A stretch of 37,897 bases of DNA, from NCBI RefSeq assembly GCF_026168755.1, contig NZ_JAPFDR010000031.1:1-37897 (forward strand). Reading direction: 5' to 3'. Position 1 is the stretch's first letter. Each line of letters opens with the position of its first letter. The notes beneath the pieces are model-generated. The model saw nothing but the letters and a program-made list of their open reading frames with translations, searched no databases and was not told where the DNA came from. This DNA comes from Clostridium sp. GTDB taxonomy: Bacteria; Bacillota; Clostridia; Clostridiales; Clostridiaceae. Made by a program: the position numbers and the translations under genes. Of the stretch, positions 1 through 7,427 are shown piece after piece.

Positions 1-3
1 ATC

Positions 4-53
4 AACTCCTTCTTGGCAATAATTGAGATAAGAAATTATTACAAGAAGGAGTT
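4..53 (+). promoter_or_regulatory. Hairpin with T-run that contains the transposase ribosome binding site
   Basis: Positions 4-15 (AACTCCTTCTTG) are perfectly complementary to 42-53 (CAAGAAGGAGTT). An inner stem pairs 18-24 with 34-40 around a 9-nt loop. The Shine-Dalgarno AAGGAG lies in the 3' arm and a run of six T follows, ending just before the ATG at 60. In RNA this could both terminate incoming transcripts and hide the ribosome binding site. Such protection from read-through is known for other IS families (for example IS10); here it is inferred. Confidence 0.7.
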
Positions 54-59
54 TTTTAT

Positions 60-1286
60 ATGTCAAATATGTCGAAAGAATTATTAAGAGAATATATTAA
101 GGAGCAAAACTTTACTAATCCAAATGAAATTTTAAACGCCCTAAAAGATATGTTTAGAGATGTGCTTCAAGAATCATTAGAAGCTGAAATGGATGAAGCA
201 TTAGGCTACGGAAAGTATGATTCTAGTAGCAAATCTGTTGATAATAGTAGAAATGGTTATTCAAAGAAAACAATAAAAACAGAATTAGGACCAGTTGAAA
301 TAAGTATACCAAGAGACAGAAATGGTGAATTTGAACCTAAAATTGTTCCTAAACATCAAAGATCAGTTAATGGAATAGAGGAAAAAATATTAGGTTTATA
401 TGCAACTGGAATGACAACACGTGATATTTCTGAACAAGTAAAAGAACTTTATGGAGTGGATGTTAGTCCTGAAACTGTATCTAATATTACAAATAGAATC
501 TTACCGCTGGTAGCCGAATGGCAAAGTAGACCTCTAGAAAAAACATATTCATTTGTATTTATGGATGCAATTCATTATAAAGTTAGAGAAGATAAACAAG
601 TAGTGATTAAAGCTGCGTATGTTGTTATTGGTGTCAATTTAGATGGAGAAAAGGAGGTTTTAGGAATATGGATTGGAGCTAATGAATCAAGTAAATTTTG
701 GCTATCTGTATTAAATGATTTAAAGAATAGAGGTGTTCAAAATGTGCTTATATTCTGCGTTGACGGCCTTAATGGCTTTAAGGAAGCTATTGGAGCTACT
801 TTCCCATTTGCTAAAATTCAAAGGTGTATAATACATCAAATACGTTCTAGTATGAAATATATATCTTATAAAGATAGGGAAGCTTTTGTAGCTGATTTAA
901 AAGGCGTTTACACTGCCGTTAACGAAGAGATTGCTATGGATAATTTACTTGCTATGAAGGATAAATGGGGTAATAAATACCCTAATGCAATAAAGAGCTG
1001 GGAAGATAACTGGGATAACTTAAGTACATTCTTTGCTTTCCCTGGTAATATAAGAAAAATAATCTATACAACTAATGTTATAGAAAGTTTAAATAGTCAA
1101 TTTAGAAAAATAACTAAAACAAAATTAATATTCCCTAATGATGATAGTTTAATGAAAATGCTATATCTAGCCGTTGAACGCGTAGCAAAGAAATGGACCA
1201 GAGCTTATGCAGATTGGGATTTAGTTATTAATCAATTGAATATTATTTTTAGTGATATTTTAGATGAAAAAAGAACCTTAAATTAG
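60..1286 (+). CDS. IS256-family (Mutator-type) DDE transposase
   Basis: The 408-residue protein is full length for IS256-family transposases (about 390-410 aa). The DDE triad is visible: Asp169 in VFMDAIHYK, Asp235 in FCVDGLNGF and Glu342 in TTNVIESLNSQFR. The family's C-x2-H motif (Cys256, His259 in QRCIIHQIRSS) sits between the second Asp and the Glu. The N-terminal part (1-150) carries the DNA-binding region with the conserved YGKYDSSSKS..NSRNGYSKK segment. The family moves its element through a double-strand circle intermediate. The ATG at 60 is preceded by AAGGAG with suitable spacing, held inside a hairpin. The frame is intact with no internal stop. It is convergent with pyrE. Confidence 0.96.
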   Translation: MSNMSKELLREYIKEQNFTNPNEILNALKDMFRDVLQESLEAEMDEALGYGKYDSSSKSVDNSRNGYSKKTIKTELGPVEISIPRDRNGEFEPKIVPKHQRSVNGIEEKILGLYATGMTTRDISEQVKELYGVDVSPETVSNITNRILPLVAEWQSRPLEKTYSFVFMDAIHYKVREDKQVVIKAAYVVIGVNLDGEKEVLGIWIGANESSKFWLSVLNDLKNRGVQNVLIFCVDGLNGFKEAIGATFPFAKIQRCIIHQIRSSMKYISYKDREAFVADLKGVYTAVNEEIAMDNLLAMKDKWGNKYPNAIKSWEDNWDNLSTFFAFPGNIRKIIYTTNVIESLNSQFRKITKTKLIFPNDDSLMKMLYLAVERVAKKWTRAYADWDLVINQLNIIFSDILDEKRTLN

Positions 1287-1311
1287 GATAAACCTAAAAT
1301 AAAGTTCTTTT
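1270..1311 (+). terminator. Transposase terminator
   Basis: An imperfect stem pairs AAAGAAC (1270-1276) with GTTCTTT (1304-1310), with further inner pairing of the TTAGG and CCTAA segments. It is followed by TGATATTTTC. The transposase stop codon lies inside the 5' arm. Moderate support because the T-run is short. Confidence 0.5.
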
Positions 1312-1319
1312 GATATTTT

Positions 1320-1367
1320 CCCTAACGTATATTATTCCCAATAAGTGGGGATAATATACATATAGGG
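1320..1367. repeat. Inverted repeat in the IS tail
   Basis: GTATATTAT (1327-1335) pairs with ATAATATAC (1351-1359), extended by CCC/GGG at the loop side and by CCCTA (1320-1324) with TAGGG (1363-1367) outside. No clear T-run follows. It may block transcription across the element or bind a protein; function unknown. Confidence 0.6.
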
Positions 1368-1463
1368 TAATATTTAAAATGTCAATAAAACCTATATTTA
1401 GACAAAACTAAATAAAATTTAGATTTTGAAAATCACTCATTATTTCCAAGAGGAAATTTAGAA

Positions 1464-1486
1464 TACACAAAATTATTTACAGGCTC
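1464..1486. repeat. Probable right terminal inverted repeat of the IS256 element
   Basis: The stretch from TACACAAAATT to ACAGGCTC resembles the outer end of IS256-family elements when read on the minus strand. The matching left copy is outside the window, so the call rests on family resemblance only. Confidence 0.55.
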
Positions 1487-1510
1487 ACTTATATTTTTTA
1501 TACTTAAATT

Positions 1511-2182
1511 TTAAACTCCATATTTCTTGTAATATTCAGCTATAGCAGCTTTTATCTTATCATCAATATAGACAGTTCCATCAATTTCTCTATTATATAA
1601 GTATTCAACAACTTCAGCCATTGTAACTATAGGATAAGTTGTAATTCCAAATGCTTCTTTAATTTCAGCTTGAGCTGATTGCTCACCTTTCCCCTTTTCC
1701 ATTCTATCAACAGATATTACTAATCCAGCAATTTCTACATCACCTTGAGATTTTAGTATTGGTGCTGTTTCATAAATCGAAGTTCCTGCAGTCATAACAT
1801 CTTCAACTATAACTACTTTTTTTGTGCTATCTAATTTAGCGCCAAGTAAAATTCCACCTTCTCCATGATCTTTAATTTCTTTTCTATTTGAACAATATTC
1901 AACATTTGCTCCATATAGTTTATTCATAGATATAGCAGTAGTAACAGTTAATGGAATCCCTTTGTAAGCAGGCCCGAATAATACATCTACATCACAACCA
2001 ATACGTTCATTAATAGTTTTAGCATAAAACTCACCTAATTTTTCAAGTTGTTCTCCTGTAGTATAGTTTCCTGTATTAATAAAAAATGGTGTTTGACGTC
2101 CACTTTTTGTAACAAATTCTCCAAATCTTAAAACATTACTTCTTACCATAAACTCAATAAATTCTTGTTTGTATTTTTGCAT
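1511..2182 (-). CDS. pyrE: Orotate phosphoribosyltransferase
   Basis: Transfers phosphoribose from PRPP to orotate, giving OMP in de novo pyrimidine synthesis. The PRPP-binding motif VVIVEDVMTAGTS spans about residues 123-135, and the flexible catalytic loop around SNRKEIKDHGEGG spans about 98-110. GPAYKGIPL (70-78) is also typical. The frame is open up to 2233, but the start at 2182 (MQKYKQEF) is preferred. AAAGGAG stands 10 bases before that ATG, and family similarity begins there, giving 223 residues. The gene stands alone: no other pyr gene is in the window. The IS element ends 25 bp after its stop codon, so the native terminator may have been displaced. Confidence 0.95.
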   Translation of the reverse strand: MQKYKQEFIEFMVRSNVLRFGEFVTKSGRQTPFFINTGNYTTGEQLEKLGEFYAKTINERIGCDVDVLFGPAYKGIPLTVTTAISMNKLYGANVEYCSNRKEIKDHGEGGILLGAKLDSTKKVVIVEDVMTAGTSIYETAPILKSQGDVEIAGLVISVDRMEKGKGEQSAQAEIKEAFGITTYPIVTMAEVVEYLYNREIDGTVYIDDKIKAAIAEYYKKYGV

Positions 2183-2368
2183 AGAAAACAACTCCTTTAA
2201 TATGTATATTTTTCTTAAATATTGTAACATCATTCGGAAAAAAAAGCTAATAAATATTTTAAATAAAATTATATTTATGGTTAGTATATTTTGAATATGT
2301 CAATAATTAAAAAATAAAAGTACAATTTGAAAAATTATACTTTAAAATTATACTTTTAGGAGATAGCT

Positions 2369-3325
2369 ATGAAGATAAAAAAAAGACCTTTAATTTTTAC
2401 AATTATCATTTTAATACTAGTCACTATTTCAGCTGTTAGCATGAAAAAATTAAAGTTTTTAGCTGAAATTATAAAGCTAAGTAATAGTCTACCAACTATT
2501 TCTAGCGATTTTTATAATGAACCAATTGAAGATATAACATATAAAGATGTGATATATAAAAAAAGAGATAATAAAGAACTTACATTAGATATTTATACCG
2601 ATAAAAAAGCAAATGAAGCAACACCGGTAATTATATACGTATTTGGCAATGGGTGGATGTATGGTGATAAAGTAATCCCTTCAGCTATAGAATCTATTAT
2701 TGATTTACTTAAAGATGAAGGTTATGCAGTAATTAGTACATCATATGAATTAATGGATGATGAAGTTATTTTAGAAGAACAAATATCAGACGTTAAAGAT
2801 ACAATTAGATGGGTATATAAAAATAAAGATAAGTATAATTTTGATGTAAATAACATAGGAATAATAGGACCATCTGCAGGTGCTCAACTTTCAATGATGG
2901 CTGCCTTTTCACAGGATGATGAGTTTATAGGAGATAAATCATTAAAATCATATTCATCTAAAGTAAAGTACATAATTGACTTGTTTGGTCCAGCTAGGTT
3001 AAGTAAAGTAAATTTATCAGTGGGACCAAAAGAGGTTGTTGAAAGGTTTAGTGATAATGATATAGAAAAACTATCTAAAGAATTTAGTCCAATTGAATAT
3101 GTAAAAGAAGATTTACCTGATACACTTATAATTCATAGTTTAAAGGATAATATTGTACCTTATGAAACTTCTGTAGAATTATATGAAACTGCATTAAAGT
3201 ATAACAATAATTTTGAATTATATACTTTGCAAAATTGTACTCATTATCTAGAAAACTTATCAAACACTGAAGCACTAAATTTATATATGAAAATTGTTGA
3301 TTATATATTAAGTAAAACTAATTAA
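2369..3325 (+). CDS. Membrane-anchored alpha/beta hydrolase (BD-FAE/lipase-like)
   Basis: The 318-residue protein has a basic N-terminus and one hydrophobic segment (about 8-22, IFTIIILILVTISAV), so it is probably anchored outside the cell or secreted. The alpha/beta-hydrolase fold follows. The nucleophile elbow is GPSAG (Ser169), the likely acid is Asp260 in HSLKDNIVP and the base is His292 in NCTHYLEN. The oxyanion region reads FGNGWMYGD (92-100), equivalent to the HGGG motif of carboxylesterases. Substrate unknown; an ester or peptide is likely. The start is supported by TAGGAG upstream of the ATG. It is monocistronic and convergent with the carboxypeptidase gene, with a foldback element between them. 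Confidence 0.85.
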   Translation: MKIKKRPLIFTIIILILVTISAVSMKKLKFLAEIIKLSNSLPTISSDFYNEPIEDITYKDVIYKKRDNKELTLDIYTDKKANEATPVIIYVFGNGWMYGDKVIPSAIESIIDLLKDEGYAVISTSYELMDDEVILEEQISDVKDTIRWVYKNKDKYNFDVNNIGIIGPSAGAQLSMMAAFSQDDEFIGDKSLKSYSSKVKYIIDLFGPARLSKVNLSVGPKEVVERFSDNDIEKLSKEFSPIEYVKEDLPDTLIIHSLKDNIVPYETSVELYETALKYNNNFELYTLQNCTHYLENLSNTEALNLYMKIVDYILSKTN

Positions 3326-3366
3326 ATATTAAGATTGCATTGAAGTTAATCCAAAGTAAAAGAGAA

Positions 3367-3693
3367 AATATTAATGATATTACTGGAAGGAATATTGTAA
3401 TTAAGTTTTAGAATTTAATCTTTCTTGGAGTAAAAACTGCGTTAAGCTAACTAAATTTTAAATTTAGTTAGCTTAACTTACTCCTCTGATCAATAGTGAA
3501 GAGTGAGTTTCCTTTTAGAAGAAAGCACCTTCTCCTTACGTCGAATGTGTAAGTTCGATTAACAAAATTAAAATTTTGAATCTCACTTAAGGGAATGAAA
3601 TGCCCTTCGAAGCTTTAGCAGTTTTTACGGAAAGAAAGATATAAATTCTTAACGCAAATTACACCATTCCTTTAGGTTATATAATTAATTATT
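3367..3693. repeat. Large foldback element with about 75-nt imperfect inverted arms
   Basis: The left arm (3367-3440) and right arm (3618-3693) are inverted copies matching at roughly 80 percent by eye, with two or three single-base gaps. Shared blocks include AAGGAAT, GTAATT, AGAATTTA, ATCTTTCTT and GTAAAAACTGC. The 177 bases between them hold a 37-nt palindrome and several smaller stems, such as AAGGG/CCCTT around 3588-3607 and CAAAATT/AATTTTG around 3563-3577. No open reading frame is present. It fills nearly the whole 390-bp gap between two convergent genes. It could be a MITE-like non-autonomous element, a structured RNA, or a large bidirectional terminator; the sequence does not decide. 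Confidence 0.75.
3441..3477. repeat. 37-nt perfect palindrome nested in the foldback element
   Basis: Bases 3441-3458 (starting GTTAAGCTAACTAAA) are the exact reverse complement of 3460-3477, with a single T between them. GGAGTAA (3428-3434) and TTACTCC (3478-3484) add seven more pairs across a small bulge. Confidence 0.85.
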
Positions 3694-3715
3694 ACCTGTT
3701 ACTGGATGCACAATA

Positions 3716-4633
3716 TTATTCAAGAATTTTAATTTTTTTATTATTAGCATCAAGAAGTACTTTAGCTCCTAAAGGAAGCGTCAAAGTTGGAAGACAATGT
3801 CCGCAAGCTAGGTTGCTTATAGTTGGTTTTTTTAATGGCAAAATAATTTCGTTGAAAACTTCTTGTAATGATAAACTTTTTTTATTATTTGGAGCAATAC
3901 AATTAGTAAAAGCTCCCAAAATTATTCCATTTGCTTCTTTTAACTTTCCAGATTGTTTTAAGTGAGTAAGCATTCTGTCTACTTTATAAGGTACTTCTTC
4001 GACCTCTTCTAAAAATAATATCTTATTTTTTGTATTTATTTCATATTTTGTTCCTAAGGAAGAGCAAATTAATGATAAATTTCCACCAACAAGTTGGCCA
4101 GTAGCTATACCAGTATTAATAATTTCAAGATTATCTTCTTCAGGGTTAACTAATTCTTCTACTTTCTCGTATCCAAAAATGAATTTTTGGTAATAATCAG
4201 CACTATATTCATCTAATCCTTTTATTAGCTCAGTTGATATCATAGGACCATGATATGTTATAAGTTTACTTTTTTGATTTATAGCAATATGAAGTGCAGT
4301 AATATCACTATAACCAACAAATATTTTAGGATTTTTTTTGATTAATTTAAAATCTATAAGATTTAATAATCTAGCACAGCCATAGCCACCTCTAAGTGCA
4401 AAGATTCCCTTTATATTTTTATCTGCAAACATACAGTTTATATCATTTGCTCTTATATCATCAGTTCCAGATAAAAATCCATGTTCCGATAGACAGCTTT
4501 CCCCTACTACTACCTTTAATCCTAACTCATTTAATGAAGTTATACATTTATCAATTAAATTTTTATCAGAGGGACTTGCAGGTGCTATTATAGCTACGCT
4601 ATCACCTTTTTGTAATGGTTTAGGTTTAATCAT
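3716..4633 (-). CDS. S66-family LD-carboxypeptidase (MccF/LdcA type)
   Basis: Serine peptidase of family S66, which trims the terminal D-Ala from muropeptide tetrapeptides during cell-wall recycling; some members (MccF) inactivate microcin C. The catalytic set is visible: Ser109 in FVGYSDITALH, Glu209/Glu210 in LFLEEVEEVPYKVDR and His279 in ACGHCLPTLTLPLG. The N-terminal GDSVAIIAPASP motif (10-21) is also typical. The start at 4633 (MIKPKPLQKGD) is chosen over 4642, because AAAAGG lies directly against the upper ATG but about 9 bases from the lower one. The protein is 305 residues, full length. It has no signal peptide, so it is cytosolic. Recycling versus antibiotic immunity cannot be told from sequence. 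Confidence 0.92.
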   Translation of the reverse strand: MIKPKPLQKGDSVAIIAPASPSDKNLIDKCITSLNELGLKVVVGESCLSEHGFLSGTDDIRANDINCMFADKNIKGIFALRGGYGCARLLNLIDFKLIKKNPKIFVGYSDITALHIAINQKSKLITYHGPMISTELIKGLDEYSADYYQKFIFGYEKVEELVNPEEDNLEIINTGIATGQLVGGNLSLICSSLGTKYEINTKNKILFLEEVEEVPYKVDRMLTHLKQSGKLKEANGIILGAFTNCIAPNNKKSLSLQEVFNEIILPLKKPTISNLACGHCLPTLTLPLGAKVLLDANNKKIKILE

Positions 4634-4721
4634 TTTTATCATCCTTTTATAATCAATATATTTTAATATATTATTTATAAATAAAAATTAGTAATTATTG
4701 ATTAGTATTTTTGATATAATT

Positions 4722-5669
4722 TTAAATTAGCATACTAATAGGTATTAAAAGTAAAGATTCCCCAGGAACTTTAAATCGCGGTTGTTCAGGTAGATATATT
4801 CCTGTATTAGATATATTATCCATAAGAGGAGAACAACATCCTAAAAACTTTTCATAAAAATTAGGTTGCCCAGATTTCCTCAACAAATGAATACATTGAT
4901 CTGAGCTACATTTTCTAATAACCTTCCCAACTATGGTACATGGACAATCTGCACTATCATAAATATTTGCATAGGTACTAATAAAATTACTATTATTAAC
5001 TGTTAATACAATATCCATATTTCCACATTTTACAATCATATCTTGACTGTTATTAGTAGTTAAAAGTGATTTTAAGTAATTAACTTGCTTGTACATGGTA
5101 TCATAGTTTACAAATGAACTATTAGTACTTTTTAAAGTTTGACAATATGAATTTAGATTATCTGTTCCAATACATGATAACAAATTAGATAAACTATCTA
5201 TATAAGATACCATAGATTCACTAGATATTTGCCCACTTAATTTAACATAATCACCTGAATTTATATTAGATGTTGAATAACTACTGCTATTTAATTCTTT
5301 TATTAAATTTGATTGATTTAAACCTTGAATCAATTGTTGATGTATTTCAAATGTTGTAAATATTCTAGTTAACTCTTCTTCACGCCTAACAAATCTTCTA
5401 CCTTCCAACGATTGATTTTCTCTATTTACTGTTGTTACGGTATCAGCTTCAGTGAAGTTTTTTCCTTTATATCCATCACGTTCATCCCTTATGCATCTAT
5501 CTTCACCATAATGTTGGTTACTACCTTCAGCTCCTGTTTTGGCATTTAAGGTTCTATCTTCTATAAATCTAGAGGTCCTTTTTTCAATAAATCCATCTAT
5601 AACCAAAGAATTTAAATTCTTGGTTAAGGCCTCATCAAGATAAATAAGTAAGTCAAGAGCATCACTCAA
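4722..5669 (-). CDS. DUF6414-like protein of unknown function
   Basis: A 315-residue protein with no obvious membrane segment. The N-terminus (YLDEALTKNLNSLVIDGFIEKRTSRFIEDRTL region, 10-41) resembles the DUF6414 family by memory. The middle (about 40-100) is highly charged and the region 125-200 is Ser/Asn-rich. The C-terminal third has several cysteines (including CPC, CSSDQC and CC) and ends in a short hydrophobic stretch after residues PGESLL. The initiation codon is TTG with AAGGAGG nine bases upstream. It is downstream of, and codirectional with, the TerC-family gene. Function unknown; the family name is a moderate call. Confidence 0.65.
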   Translation of the reverse strand: MSDALDLLIYLDEALTKNLNSLVIDGFIEKRTSRFIEDRTLNAKTGAEGSNQHYGEDRCIRDERDGYKGKNFTEADTVTTVNRENQSLEGRRFVRREEELTRIFTTFEIHQQLIQGLNQSNLIKELNSSSYSTSNINSGDYVKLSGQISSESMVSYIDSLSNLLSCIGTDNLNSYCQTLKSTNSSFVNYDTMYKQVNYLKSLLTTNNSQDMIVKCGNMDIVLTVNNSNFISTYANIYDSADCPCTIVGKVIRKCSSDQCIHLLRKSGQPNFYEKFLGCCSPLMDNISNTGIYLPEQPRFKVPGESLLLIPISMLI

Positions 5670-5719
5670 AAGATATTACCTCCTTATAGAGTTTTATAAA
5701 ATAGTATAAAATAGAGATT

Positions 5720-5754
5720 ATAAGCCTTTAAATCTATAATATTTAAAGACTTAT
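5720..5754 (-). terminator. Stem-loop after the TerC-family gene
   Basis: CTTTAAAT (5726-5733) pairs with ATTTAAAG (5741-5748), and the stem continues with ATAAG/CTTAT after one mismatch. It lies between the TerC gene and the next gene; no strong T-run follows, so termination is tentative. Confidence 0.4.
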
Positions 5755-5777
5755 ATATAGTATTCTAAACATCATAA

Positions 5778-6593
5778 TTAATTACTTCTTATTAATGAAA
5801 ATAAAATACTGCTTAATAAAATAATAGCAATAACTAGTAATGATATTACTGTTGATATACTAATTCCCCAGAATGAAACAAATAGTTTTATTCCTGTAAA
5901 CATTAAAATAAATGCAACTCCATATTTTATATAAATAAACATACTATTTAATTTTACTAATAAGAAATACATACTTCTTAAACCTAAAATAGCAAATATA
6001 TTAGATGAATAAACTATATATGGATTGGTGGTGATAGAAAATATTGCTGGAATAGAATCTAATGCAAATATAATATCAGAACTTTCAATTAAGACTAAAA
6101 TCAATAATAAAGGAGTTGCATACAATAATCCATTAATTTTAACAAAGAATTTTTCTTTATGTATTTCCTTTGTAACTGGAATAAAATGTTCCATAACATT
6201 TAAAACTTTACTTTTTGAAAAATCAAACTCTTCTTCTTTATTTAATAATATTTTTAAACCACTACAAAATAAGAAAAAGCCGAAAATATATAAAACCCAG
6301 TTAAATTTATTAATTATTACAACTCCTAAAAAAATAAATACAAATCTCAATATGATAGCACCTAGGATACCATAAGTAAGTACTCTTTTTTGATATGGAA
6401 TTGGAATGTTAAATGAGGTAAATATAATTAAAAATAAAAATAAGTTATCTACACTCAAACTTAATTCAATTATGTATCCACCTAAAAATTCAATACCATA
6501 ATCTGCTCCAAAAATAAAATAAATAAATACATTAACTGCAAAGGCAAGGCTTGCCCACATTATAAAGTTTCTTAATGCACTTCTTGCTCTCAA
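5778..6593 (-). CDS. TerC/Alx-family integral membrane protein
   Basis: A 271-residue polytopic protein with about seven to nine hydrophobic segments. Family features are present: the acidic membrane motif LSLSVDNLFLFLIIF (about 44-58), the second acidic motif IESSDIIFALDSIPAIFSIT (about 168-187), and NIFAILGLRSMYFLL after it. Characterised TerC/Alx/YkoY members take part in Mn2+ export and in metal supply to exported proteins; tellurite resistance is the historical name. Translation appears to start at TTG (6593) behind AAGGAGAAA. No yybP-ykoY manganese riboswitch is recognisable upstream. Metal specificity is inferred from the family only. Confidence 0.9.
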   Translation of the reverse strand: MRARSALRNFIMWASLAFAVNVFIYFIFGADYGIEFLGGYIIELSLSVDNLFLFLIIFTSFNIPIPYQKRVLTYGILGAIILRFVFIFLGVVIINKFNWVLYIFGFFLFCSGLKILLNKEEEFDFSKSKVLNVMEHFIPVTKEIHKEKFFVKINGLLYATPLLLILVLIESSDIIFALDSIPAIFSITTNPYIVYSSNIFAILGLRSMYFLLVKLNSMFIYIKYGVAFILMFTGIKLFVSFWGISISTVISLLVIAIILLSSILFSLIRSN

Positions 6594-6741
6594 ACTATTT
6601 CTCCTTATATTAAATTAATTCACAGAATAATTATATGATTTAATATATAAATTTATTTATAGTTAGGCATAATAAAAAGTAAGGTTAAATTTAATATTTT
6701 TTGATTAATATATTATTTATATAATTAGAATTATAAAGCAA

Positions 6742-6791
6742 ATAACACTATAAAATATCTAGATGCAAACTAATATATTTTATAGTGTTAT
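6742..6791. repeat. 17-bp perfect inverted repeat in intergenic AT-rich DNA
   Basis: ATAACACTATAAAATAT (6742-6758) is the exact reverse complement of 6775-6791, with a 16-nt loop. It lies in the 291-bp gap between the acidic unknown gene and the TerC gene. It may terminate the upstream gene's transcript, although the T-run is weak. The rest of the gap is AT-rich, with the direct repeat ATATATTATTTATAT at 6708 and 6798, and shows no gene. Confidence 0.6.
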
Positions 6792-6884
6792 AAATCAATA
6801 TATTATTTATATTTATATTTTTATGAATATTAGTTATGATAACTTTCTTTAATAATTTAATATATTTAAAAAGTAATTTTAGAT

Positions 6885-7298
6885 TTATTCAACTTGTGTT
6901 AATAATCTTCTCATTACATCTTTTAGTTTATTATATCCTAGCTCTTCATTAGCCATAACTAAAACAGCCTTTATATCATTATCAGAAGGCTCCCATTTAT
7001 AAGCTTTAAAATCTATTATAGAGTCTTCAGGTAAGTATTCTTCAAGTTCAAAACCTAATTCCTCTGTAGAAGCCATATATTCATCAAATAAAGAATCTTC
7101 GTCTAATTCATTAATGTTAGTACTTTCATCAATTTCTTGATTTAATATATCTATACTTACACTTAAATTAAAGGCAATTATATCTTCTCTTTTAGAACCT
7201 TTACTCATGTCTTTTATTACTTTAAACTCAGTATTTTCTTCAATTATATTTTTAATATCCTTACTATCTAAAACTCTATTTCCAAATGCTATGTACAT
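6885..7298 (-). CDS. Acidic protein of unknown function
   Basis: A 137-residue protein, rich in Asp and Glu, with no signal peptide, membrane segment or recognisable motif. Acidic stretches include DESTNINELDEDSLFDEY (about 77-94) and ELEEYLPEDS. The ATG is well supported by GGAGGAAAC just upstream. It is monocistronic, with a strong stem-loop upstream and a 17-bp inverted repeat downstream. I do not recognise the family. Confidence 0.7.
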   Translation of the reverse strand: MYIAFGNRVLDSKDIKNIIEENTEFKVIKDMSKGSKREDIIAFNLSVSIDILNQEIDESTNINELDEDSLFDEYMASTEELGFELEEYLPEDSIIDFKAYKWEPSDNDIKAVLVMANEELGYNKLKDVMRRLLTQVE

Positions 7299-7327
7299 TA
7301 TTATGTTTCCTCCTAGTTTTTTATTTA

Positions 7328-7363
7328 CCTTTTACAAAAAGTGATTTTACTTTTTGTAAAAGG
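7328..7363 (-). terminator. 15-bp stem-loop following trpP
   Basis: CCTTTTACAAAAAGT (7328-7342) and ACTTTTTGTAAAAGG (7349-7363) form a perfect 15-bp stem around a 6-nt loop. It sits between the trpP stop and the next minus-strand gene. The T-rich tail is clearer on the plus strand, so it may act in both directions. Confidence 0.6.
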
Positions 7364-7427
7364 TTTTATATCCCAAAAAGCTTATTTATAATTTAACAAA
7401 ATAAAATATAAATATCAACAACAAATA

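Larger units (their letters stand above)
1..1486 (+). mobile_element. IS256-family insertion sequence, left end outside window
   Basis: The element comprises the transposase gene at 60-1286, a 5' hairpin and a 3' non-coding tail. The right terminus is placed at about 1464-1486, where the plus strand reads ACACAAAATTATTTACAG followed by GCTC. This resembles the usual terminal repeat of IS256/Mutator elements, which reads GAG..TGTAAA..TTTTGTGT in the other direction. No matching left copy occurs before the transposase, so the left terminus must lie upstream of base 1. The target-site duplication cannot be tested here. The transposase frame is intact, so the element may be active. Family assignment is firm; the exact right boundary is inferred. 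Confidence 0.75.

Noticed and set aside
2327..2354. Promoter TTGAAA-16-TATACT before the hydrolase gene
   Set aside because: The predicted start would fall in the Shine-Dalgarno, 8 bases before the ATG, leaving too little leader; probably chance in AT-rich DNA.
3326..3715. 6S RNA in the foldback region
   Set aside because: The length and the presence of an internal 37-nt palindrome do not fit the long hairpin with one central bubble that defines 6S RNA.
4396..4593. Plus-strand reading frame of 65 codons inside the LD-carboxypeptidase gene
   Set aside because: Opposite-strand shadow of a well-supported gene, no ribosome binding site, and unnatural composition.
6700..6815. AT-rich direct repeats that might suggest an origin or CRISPR
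   Set aside because: Only two copies of a low-complexity 15-mer with no regular spacing, no DnaA boxes and no cas genes.
6594..6884. yybP-ykoY manganese riboswitch upstream of the TerC-family gene
   Set aside because: TerC genes often have one, but no matching conserved loops or GC-rich stems are visible; the gap is nearly all A and T.
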